A DNA stretch of 64,000 bases from Mucilaginibacter dorajii. Its GTDB lineage: Bacteria; Bacteroidota; Bacteroidia; Sphingobacteriales; Sphingobacteriaceae. Location of the stretch: NCBI RefSeq assembly GCF_024808255.1, contig NZ_JANTYS010000004.1, positions 62,001-126,000 of the forward strand. The letters run 5' to 3'. How positions within the stretch are numbered: position 1 is the stretch's first letter; each line of letters starts with the position of its first letter. The notes beneath the pieces were generated by a model that did not search any database, had not been told where the DNA came from, and was given only the letters and a program-made list of their open reading frames with translations. Positions 58,996-64,000 of the stretch are shown here, one piece after another. Both the position numbers and the translations under genes were made by a program.

Positions 58996-59400
58996 ATGCT
59001 TATAAATCAATCCATTATAACAGATATACAATCCATTATTAATAATGCGAAAGACAGGGCAATTAGATCAGTTGATCATGAGCGTACTTTGATGTATTGG
59101 TATATTGGACAAAGAATTTTTGAGGAAGAGCAGCAAGGGAAAGATCGTGCGGATTATGGTAATTATTTAACAAAATTTATTGCAGATCAGTTAGAGCCGG
59201 AATATGGCAGTGGCTTTTCAAAAAGACAGATAGAGTTGTTTCGGCAGTTTTATCGCACATTTCCAATTGCGAACGCACTGCGTTCGCAATTGGGATGGAC
59301 GCATTATAAAATGTTAATTCGAATTGACGATGAGGACAGAAGGGATTTTTATATTGTCACTTCCTCCTTCACAGTCCGCGGATTTTATACCTCGCAATGA
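58996..59400 (+). pseudogene. DUF1016 (YhcG-like) gene, truncated by a repeat
   Basis: 134 residues from ATG 58996 (a GTG at 58978 would add six). It matches the N-terminal DUF1016 domain: HERTLMYWYIGQRIFEEEQQ, GSGFSKRQIELFRQFY and LGWTHYKMLIRI. Intact members are about 330-360 residues and carry a PD-(D/E)XK nuclease domain at the C-terminus, which is missing. Homology stops at RRDFYI, exactly where a repeat module related to the one at 56.58 kb begins, and the last ~14 residues and stop are repeat-derived. The nuclease is presumably inactive. Confidence 0.82.
59263..59293. repeat. 31-bp perfect palindrome inside the DUF1016 gene
   Basis: CCAATTGCGAACGCA (59263-59277) and TGCGTTCGCAATTGG (59279-59293) are exact inverted copies around C59278. 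It encodes PIANALRSQLGW, a conserved part of the domain, so codon choice rather than insertion created the palindrome. Confidence 0.9.
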
Positions 59401-59436
59401 CGGCTTTTATATGTTTTTAAACAACCTCTTAACTCT
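59356..59436. mobile_element. Half copy of the MITE-like repeat
   Basis: 59356-59402 (GTCACTTCCTCCTTCACAG ... CTCGCAATGACG) aligns with module 56584-56632, and the right end TTTAAACAACCTC (59417-59429 region) corresponds to TTTAAACAGGCTC of the full copy. In both places CTC is followed by TTA. The left half is absent. The insertion or the deletion that followed it replaced the 3' part of the DUF1016 gene. Confidence 0.7.
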
Positions 59437-59460
59437 TGATTCTAATCTCTTGACTCTTTT
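59426..59460. repeat. CTCTT-rich short direct repeat before the tsaC stop
   Basis: CTCTTAACTCTTGATTCTAA and CTCTTGACTCTT repeat a 7-8 nt unit. It lies between the repeat end and the convergent tsaC stop codon. Complementary arms are not seen. Confidence 0.4.
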
Positions 59461-59462
59461 CC

Positions 59463-60029
59463 CTACCGTCTTATAAACTCAAAACTTCCATCGGGTGCCA
59501 GTTTCATGATGGTTGATGGGTTTTTGATCTCTTTGCTGTGTTGTTCCAGGTCAACCACATAATCAACTCCGTCTATGATCTCCTGGTCAATTTGTGAAAA
59601 GTATTGTGGCGATGGTTTGCCACTGATATTGGCCGAGGTTGATACTAATGGTTTGCGTAAACGTTGGATGATCTGTTTGCAAAATTCATGACTACTTACT
59701 CTTATGGCCACGCTCCCATCGGGAGCTATTACAGCCGGCGATAGGTTTTTGGCACCCGGCATTACCAGGGTTAAAGGGTTTTCGGCATATTCAATCAGGT
59801 CGTAAGCTAAAGGATTTACTTCCTGTACATAGCTTTCCAGCTTATTTTCTGTATCCAGCAAAATGATCATGCTTTTGGCCTCATCGCGTTGTTTAAGGCG
59901 AAAGATCTTTTTGATGGCTTCGGTATTAGTGGCATCGCAGCCGATACCCCAAATGGTATCGGTAGGGTATAGTATAATGCCGCCTTCCTGTAATACTTTA
60001 AAAGCTTTGGCAACTTCGTCTCTAAGCAT
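59463..60029 (-). CDS. tsaC: Threonylcarbamoyl-AMP synthase
   Basis: Makes threonylcarbamoyl-AMP for the t6A37 modification of ANN-decoding tRNAs. 188 residues, the YrdC-only form without the Sua5 domain. Motifs: ILYPTDTIWGIGCDATN, KQRDEAKSMIILLD and VSTSANISGKPSP. It overlaps the upstream GT4 gene by 8 nt (60022-60029), so translation is coupled. Confidence 0.94.
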   Translation of the reverse strand: MLRDEVAKAFKVLQEGGIILYPTDTIWGIGCDATNTEAIKKIFRLKQRDEAKSMIILLDTENKLESYVQEVNPLAYDLIEYAENPLTLVMPGAKNLSPAVIAPDGSVAIRVSSHEFCKQIIQRLRKPLVSTSANISGKPSPQYFSQIDQEIIDGVDYVVDLEQHSKEIKNPSTIMKLAPDGSFEFIRR

Positions 60030-61149
60030 AGTTTAATGTGTTTGTATAAACCTGCTGCAATTGCAGGGCCAGTTTATCATCGTTAAAATTTTCGGCATAC
60101 TCCCGGCCTTTGGCAGCCATTGTTTGCCTTAAGTTGTCGTCGGCAAGCAACAGGTTTATTTGTTGTGCAAGGTCGTCGGCATCGTCGGGATTTGCATACC
60201 GGCTATCTGGTCCGCCGGCTTCTTCAAGGCACGAGCCTGTAGCTGCTATAACGGGCGTGCCCGAGTTTAGGGCCTCCAATACAGGGATCCCAAAACCCTC
60301 GTAACGCGATGGATAAATAAATATCGGTGCCAGCTGATAAATAACAGGCAACTCATCAAAAGGGATATCTTTTAAAAAGATCACCCTATTGGTAAGGTTA
60401 TTCGCAGCTATATAATCATTTACCTTTTCGGCATATTTTTTAGGTTTGCCAACCACCACCAGGGGAACATCTGCGGGTGTATTTTTTAAAGCCTGTACTA
60501 CAAGCAACAGGTTTTTACGCTCTTCAATAGTACCCACATTAAGCAGGAACTTATCTGGCAGGTTATATTTTGCTTTTACAGCAAGCTTTTGCTTATCATT
60601 TTTTAACTCCTTAAAAGCCACATCGCAACCCTGGTAAACCACTTCAATTTTATCAGCGTCGATGTTTAATAGTTCAATTAAATCATCTTTTGTTTTTTGA
60701 CTTATGGCGATGATCTTATCGGCAACCTTACAGGCATGTTTTACCTTGGCCAGGTAAACCCGGTAGTTAAACCAGCCAAACTGCTTAGGATAGCGCATGA
60801 AGATAAGATCATGAATGGTCACTATGCTTTTGATGCCGCTACGGTTTATACCCCATGGCAATTCATGACTAAGACCGTGGTACAGCTCAATACTGTCGCG
60901 CTGCAGGTCTTTTACAATGCCCTTACTGCGCCACCAGGATGTGAAAAATTTACTTTGAGGAGTAACTGTTTGGATATTACCATGATCGCCTAAAAAATTA
61001 AGACGCTGGTTGGCTTTTGCTTTGGGCGTATATAAAAAATAGGAATTTTCGGGATGAAAATACGCCAGCGATTTAATGAGCCAGCGACTGTAATTGCCCA
61101 GGCCGGTATTGTTATAAAACGCCCGTTTGGCATCGTATCCTATTTTCAT
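60022..61149 (-). CDS. Family 4 glycosyltransferase
   Basis: 375 residues, GT-B fold, resembling bacterial mannosyltransferases. The N-terminus is MKIGYDAKRAFYNNTGLGNY; the middle has SIVTIHDLIFMRYP; the donor site is NVGTIEERKNLLLVVQAL and FIYPSRYEGFGIPVLEALNS with the conserved Glu residues. It is 20-30 kb from the main polysaccharide cluster and is coupled by an 8-nt overlap to tsaC, an unexpected partner. The sugar is unknown. Confidence 0.88.
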   Translation of the reverse strand: MKIGYDAKRAFYNNTGLGNYSRWLIKSLAYFHPENSYFLYTPKAKANQRLNFLGDHGNIQTVTPQSKFFTSWWRSKGIVKDLQRDSIELYHGLSHELPWGINRSGIKSIVTIHDLIFMRYPKQFGWFNYRVYLAKVKHACKVADKIIAISQKTKDDLIELLNIDADKIEVVYQGCDVAFKELKNDKQKLAVKAKYNLPDKFLLNVGTIEERKNLLLVVQALKNTPADVPLVVVGKPKKYAEKVNDYIAANNLTNRVIFLKDIPFDELPVIYQLAPIFIYPSRYEGFGIPVLEALNSGTPVIAATGSCLEEAGGPDSRYANPDDADDLAQQINLLLADDNLRQTMAAKGREYAENFNDDKLALQLQQVYTNTLNYA

Positions 61150-61157
61150 GTATTTAA

Positions 61158-61238
61158 GTTATGAGTTTTGAGTGGTAAGTTTTGAGTTTAAGAATAACCT
61201 AAAAGAAAACTCACTACTCAAAACTTACAACTCAAAAC
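61158..61238. repeat. Intergenic inverted repeat between dapD and the GT4 gene
   Basis: Two 32-nt arms, 61158-61189 and 61207-61238. The arms are made of GTTTTGAG and GTGGTAAG-type 8-nt units and pair in two registers. Flush ends give roughly 23 of 32 matches. A shift of seven bases gives about 21 matches in 22 (GTTTTGAGTGGTAAG against GTTTTGAGTTGTAAG). It sits between the dapD stop and the start of the downstream minus-strand gene. Confidence 0.75.
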
Positions 61239-61243
61239 CTATT

Positions 61244-62059
61244 TTAAACCGCTACATTATTTTCCCTTAAAGCATCGTTGAGGGAAGTTTTTTTGTCGGT
61301 TGATTCTTTACGGGTGCCAATGATGAGGGCGCAAGGCACCTGGTATTCGCCGGCAGCAAATTTTTTGGTATATGAGCCAGGGATCACTACCGAGCGGGCA
61401 GGAACACGGCCTTTGTACTCAATAGGGGTTGAGTGGGTAACATCAATAATTTTGGTTGACGCGGTTAAAACCACATTGGCACCTAATACAACTTCGTGCT
61501 CCAGGTGTACACCTTCAACAACAATAGCCCTTGAGCCAATAAAGCAATTGTCTTCAATAATAACCGGGGCAGCCTGTAATGGCTCCAACACACCACCAAT
61601 ACCAACACCACCGCTCAGGTGAACATGCTTGCCAATTTGCGCGCATGAACCTACAGTAGCCCAGGTATCAACCATAGTACCTTCATCAACATATGCGCCA
61701 ATGTTTACGTACGATGGCATCATGATAACGCCTTTAGCCAAATGGGCACCGTAACGGGCTATGGCGTGGGGTACCACGCGTACGCCTGTTGCTTTATAGT
61801 CGGTTTTTAATTCCATTTTATCATGGAAAACAAAAGGGCCAACTTTGGTTTCTTTCATTTGGCGGGTAGGGAAATACAAAATAACTGCTTTTTTGATCCA
61901 CTCGTTTACATGCCAGCGGGAACCAATAAGTTCGGCTACCCTAATTTTGCCTTTATCCAAACGTTCAATAACGGTTTCAATAGCGGTAATGTATTCATTG
62001 TAGTTTAGCAGATTCCTGTCGTCCCAGGCATCTTCAATCAGTTTTTTAAGATCTTGCAT
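61244..62059 (-). CDS. dapD: Tetrahydrodipicolinate N-succinyltransferase
   Basis: Succinylates tetrahydrodipicolinate in the lysine/diaminopimelate pathway using succinyl-CoA. 271 residues. An N-terminal helical domain (~1-90) is followed by left-handed beta-helix repeats with MPSYVNIGAYVDEGTMVDTW, the GSCAQIGKHVHLSGGVGIGG segment and IEDNCFIGSRAIVVEGV. The C-terminus PCALIIGTRKESTDKKTSLN is typical. It stands alone on the minus strand, next to a 278-nt gap. Confidence 0.96.
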   Translation of the reverse strand: MQDLKKLIEDAWDDRNLLNYNEYITAIETVIERLDKGKIRVAELIGSRWHVNEWIKKAVILYFPTRQMKETKVGPFVFHDKMELKTDYKATGVRVVPHAIARYGAHLAKGVIMMPSYVNIGAYVDEGTMVDTWATVGSCAQIGKHVHLSGGVGIGGVLEPLQAAPVIIEDNCFIGSRAIVVEGVHLEHEVVLGANVVLTASTKIIDVTHSTPIEYKGRVPARSVVIPGSYTKKFAAGEYQVPCALIIGTRKESTDKKTSLNDALRENNVAV

Positions 62060-62337
62060 CAGTGAAAATAACTTTTGGCAAATTAAAGGAATTTTAAGGA
62101 GAATTGCTTGAATTTGGGTAAAGGAGTTTAAGTTGATTTGTATGGGTTGAAATTGATGAACGGTATTTTAAGGACGACAAATTTGTGCAATCGGTTAAAA
62201 ATGATGTCTCGTAATATGATGCATTGTTTTTTCTCTAATTGTACTGATTTTTAATTATATAGTATTTCATAATCGTGAATTTATGTGTATAATTGTTTAA
62301 TAAATCACTAAATTCTGAACCTGATCTCCTCTCGACT

Positions 62338-62547
62338 ATGAACGCTATGGCTATCTTCTGCATTGTACTGTTGGCAGTATCTTCATTGCTGATATTAGGC
62401 ATCGTTTTTTTTAGTTTTCTTAAATGGATTAAAAAGAACTACTACCCAACATGGAAATTTCCAGACTACATCAGTGTGGGTTACGCAGAATACCTGTACC
62501 ACAAATACATCAAAAAAGACCTGCAAGCCTGGTTGGATAAGCAATAA
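62338..62547 (+). CDS. Small membrane protein, unknown function
   Basis: 69 residues from ATG 62338 (an upstream TTG at 62293 gives 84). One hydrophobic helix at residues ~4-28 (AIFCIVLLAVSSLLILGIVF), then a basic, aromatic C-terminus (KWIKKNYYPTWKFPDYISVG ... YLYHKYIKKDLQAWLDKQ). I do not recognise the family. Codon use looks like that of its neighbours, and the long upstream gap (62060-62337) has no other gene. The small size keeps confidence moderate. Confidence 0.6.
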   Translation: MNAMAIFCIVLLAVSSLLILGIVFFSFLKWIKKNYYPTWKFPDYISVGYAEYLYHKYIKKDLQAWLDKQ

Positions 62548-62632
62548 GCTTTTTTAATCAATTTAGAGAGTTGAATCTTTCCTATAAAGGTTCATATTAA
62601 TAGGTAAATCGTCTGAAGCCCGGGTAAATCGT

Positions 62633-62640
62633 TAATTTTG
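62633..62640 (+). promoter_or_regulatory. Putative -7 box (TAnnTTTG) upstream of the S4-domain gene
   Basis: TAATTTTG followed by CAGCGC matches TAnnTTTG and lies 41 nt before the ATG at 62681, giving a short plausible leader. Confidence 0.5.
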
Positions 62641-62680
62641 CAGCGCAAACCTGTTTGCCCAAAATTGAACGCAATTAATT

Positions 62681-63088
62681 ATGCCCGAAAAAGAGAAATT
62701 AAGAATAGATAAATACCTGTGGGCCATCAGGGTTTTTAAAACCCGTACGCTGGCATCTGATGCCTGTAAGGCCGGGCGTGTAAAACTGGATACCAAAAAC
62801 ATAAAACCATCATACGAAGTTAAAATTGGCGATACCTACCAGGTATCAAAAGGTCCGGATCGTAAAATTATCCGGGTTACCGGCTTGCTTGAAAATAGGG
62901 TGGATGCAAAAAAAGCGGTAGACTATTACCTGGATATTACCCCGGTTGAACAAACCCAGGCCTTCAAATCCATGTTCCAGGCACCGATCCTGAAACGTGA
63001 TCGCGGAACTGGCAGACCAACCAAGGCAGATCGCCGGGAAATTGACGATCTGAAAGACAATTTTTTTGATACTGAGGACGAAGAATGA
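62681..63088 (+). CDS. S4-domain RNA-binding protein (Hsp15/HslR-like)
   Basis: 135 residues. The S4 domain occupies ~1-65 (LRIDKYLWAIRVFKTRTLAS, then CKAGRVKLDTKNIKPSYEVK). The C-terminal part is basic and then acidic (RDRGTGRPTKADRREIDDLK, ending FFDTEDEE). E. coli Hsp15 binds stalled 50S subunits carrying nascent chains; a like role is inferred from family membership. It is alone on the plus strand and faces guaD across an 81-nt GC-rich repeat. Confidence 0.9.
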   Translation: MPEKEKLRIDKYLWAIRVFKTRTLASDACKAGRVKLDTKNIKPSYEVKIGDTYQVSKGPDRKIIRVTGLLENRVDAKKAVDYYLDITPVEQTQAFKSMFQAPILKRDRGTGRPTKADRREIDDLKDNFFDTEDEE

Positions 63089-63169
63089 GCCCCACCCAAA
63101 CCCTCCCAGGAAGGGAGGGCTTAAAAAACTTATAAAAGTCTCCCCTACCGGGGGAGATATAGAGGGGGC
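63089..63169. repeat. GC-rich intergenic repeat cassette between convergent genes
   Basis: It fills the whole gap between the S4-gene stop and the guaD stop. Two small hairpins: CCCTCCC/GGGAGGG (63101-63107 with 63113-63119) and CTCCCC/GGGGAG (63140-63145 with 63151-63156), joined by an A-rich linker. Its outer parts, GCCCCACCC and GAGGGGGCC, are roughly complementary. I recall similar sequences scattered in Sphingobacteriaceae genomes. It could act as a two-way terminator. Confidence 0.6.
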
Positions 63170-63649
63170 CTAATATCTTGTTTTATTCTCCTCTATCTCC
63201 CAAAGTTTAAAAGCAGATAGTGCCTCATCGCGCAGGAGTTGAACAAAAGGTAATTTCCTATCAGCCATTGGGCTTTCCAACTCATCGTATATGGCATGGT
63301 CGTCAAAGCCTATTGATGCAGCATCGGCTTTGGTGTTGGCGTAGTAAACTTTATCAATACGGGCCCAATATATGGCACCAAGGCACATGGGGCAGGGTTC
63401 ACAGCTGGTATAAATTTCACAACCCGAAAGGTCATAAGTACCCAGTTCCTGGCAGGCCAGGCGAATCACCGAAACTTCTGCATGAGCCGTAGGGTCGTTG
63501 GTGGGCACTACGCGGTTTGCGCTGCGGGCCAGGATCATGCCGTCTTTAACTATTACCGCACCAAAAGGGCCACCCATTCCCTGTTTTACATTATATTCTG
63601 ATAGCTCAATAGCTATGCGCATAAACTTTTCGTGTGCCGTATTTTCCAT
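63170..63649 (-). CDS. guaD: Nucleoside/guanine deaminase (cytidine-deaminase fold)
   Basis: 159 residues, zinc-dependent. The zinc site is HAEVSVIRLA with the catalytic Glu, and SCEPCPMCLGAIYWAR with two Cys ligands. The start MENTAHEKFMRIAIELSEYN and the C-terminal region (ASIGFDDHAIYDELESPM) match guanine deaminases of the GuaD type better than tRNA adenosine deaminase TadA. Substrate by family only. A terminator and a long hairpin separate it from the upstream OmpH gene. Confidence 0.88.
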   Translation of the reverse strand: MENTAHEKFMRIAIELSEYNVKQGMGGPFGAVIVKDGMILARSANRVVPTNDPTAHAEVSVIRLACQELGTYDLSGCEIYTSCEPCPMCLGAIYWARIDKVYYANTKADAASIGFDDHAIYDELESPMADRKLPFVQLLRDEALSAFKLWEIEENKTRY

Positions 63650-63663
63650 AGTCCTCTAAATTA

Positions 63664-63690
63664 AAAAACCTCAACCGAAGTTGAGGTTTT
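63664..63690 (-). terminator. Rho-independent terminator after the OmpH gene
   Basis: AAAACCTCAAC (63665-63675) pairs perfectly with GTTGAGGTTTT (63680-63690) around CGAA, an 11-bp stem. Read on the minus strand a TTTTTT run follows. It lies between the OmpH gene and guaD. Confidence 0.9.
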
Positions 63691-63770
63691 ATTTGAAAAT
63701 TTGAGAATTTGAAGATTTGAAAATGAGAAAGGCAATTTTCAAATTACCAAATTCTCAAATCTTCAAATTG
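63691..63770. repeat. Long inverted repeat at the OmpH 3' end
   Basis: Arms 63691-63724 and 63736-63769 are 34 nt each, with about 4 mismatches when one is reverse-complemented, around an 11-nt spacer. Units are ATTTGAA, ATTTGAG and ATTTGGT-like heptads. The right arm overlaps the last codons and stop (63756-63758) of the OmpH gene, so the protein tail is repeat-encoded. It is the most regular member of the intergenic cassette elements in the window. Confidence 0.8.
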
Positions 63771-64000
63771 ATATTATTTTTTATCCTTAGCGTAAGCTTC
63801 GTTCAATCTTTTGATCACATCTGCAGTAACATCTAAAGATGGATCGCCATATAATACGGTTGGGTTTGCTTTTGAGTATAACAATACCAGTTTGTAGCCT
63901 TTTTCTTTAGCGTAAGCTTTAGTAAAATCAGCTATTTTATCATATTGTTTAGCACTTTCTGTTCCCTGTACATTTTGGAATTCGGCAGTAGCATTTTGCT
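63756..64000 (-). CDS. OmpH/Skp-family periplasmic chaperone, C-terminal part
   Basis: About 81 codons of the 3' end; the 5' part is beyond the window. The translation contains SAKQYDKIADFTKAYAKEKG, YKLVLLYSKANPTVLYGDPS and LDVTADVIKRLNEAYAKDK, the closing strand and helix typical of Bacteroidetes OmpH proteins (YxLDITxxVVxxLNxxY). The last six or so residues, NNINLKI, come from the adjoining repeat, and the stop TGA lies at 63756-63758. OmpH/Skp chaperones escort outer-membrane proteins through the periplasm. Confidence 0.85.

Overview
The window is about 64 kb of chromosome from a member of the Bacteroidetes, most likely family Sphingobacteriaceae (Mucilaginibacter or Pedobacter type). This assignment is an inference. 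It rests on the tuf–tRNA-Trp–secE–nusG–rplK–rplA–rplJ–rplL–rpoB–rpoC order, RpoB and RpoC of 1267 and 1429 residues, TAnnTTTG promoter boxes, weak Shine-Dalgarno sequences, an OmpH/Skp-family gene, the paired DUF1800/DUF1501 genes, and short intergenic repeats of a kind I associate with that family.

Layout. (1) 1–12.6 kb: core transcription and translation operon, starting inside tuf and closed by a strong terminator after rpoC. Its intergenic gaps are unusually long and hold periodic inverted repeats. (2) 12.8–34.6 kb: a DUF3467 gene, then a polysaccharide locus: Wza-type export lipoprotein, Wzc-type tyrosine kinase, a complete CDP-3,6-dideoxyhexose pathway (ddhD, rfbF, rfbG, a final reductase, rfbH), Wzx flippase, Wzy-like polymerase, five glycosyltransferases, an acetyltransferase, a UDP-uronate epimerase, an RmlD-like reductase, a Gfo/Idh/MocA oxidoreductase and an unusual TIM-barrel-like protein, ending at a long hairpin terminator. 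(3) 34.8–43.9 kb: a secreted beta-helix glycan hydrolase, then dTDP-rhamnose (rfbBCDA), GDP-fucose (gmd, fcl) and UDP-glucuronate (ugd) genes. (4) 44–53 kb: lhgO, a DUF1800/DUF1501 pair, manC (GDP-mannose supply for gmd/fcl) and a TonB-dependent receptor. (5) 53–64 kb: mostly minus-strand housekeeping genes (cysN, cysD, miaA, an IS1096-passenger-like gene, cca, tsaC, a GT4 glycosyltransferase, dapD, guaD, the 3' end of an OmpH gene), with a truncated DUF1016 gene, a small membrane protein and an S4-domain gene on the plus strand.

Together, regions 2–4 encode a Wzx/Wzy-type surface polysaccharide predicted to draw on a 3,6-dideoxyhexose (abequose or paratose), L-rhamnose, L-fucose and uronic acids. 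The TIR-bearing repeat at 56.45–56.65 kb recurs as a half copy that ends the DUF1016 reading frame near 59.36 kb.

The least explained structure is a set of intergenic elements whose arms are built from 7–9 nt cassettes around a TTTGAG/CTCAAA core and fold into long imperfect hairpins. They occur at four places within the ribosomal protein–RNA polymerase operon and again near dapD and ompH. I know of no named family for them.
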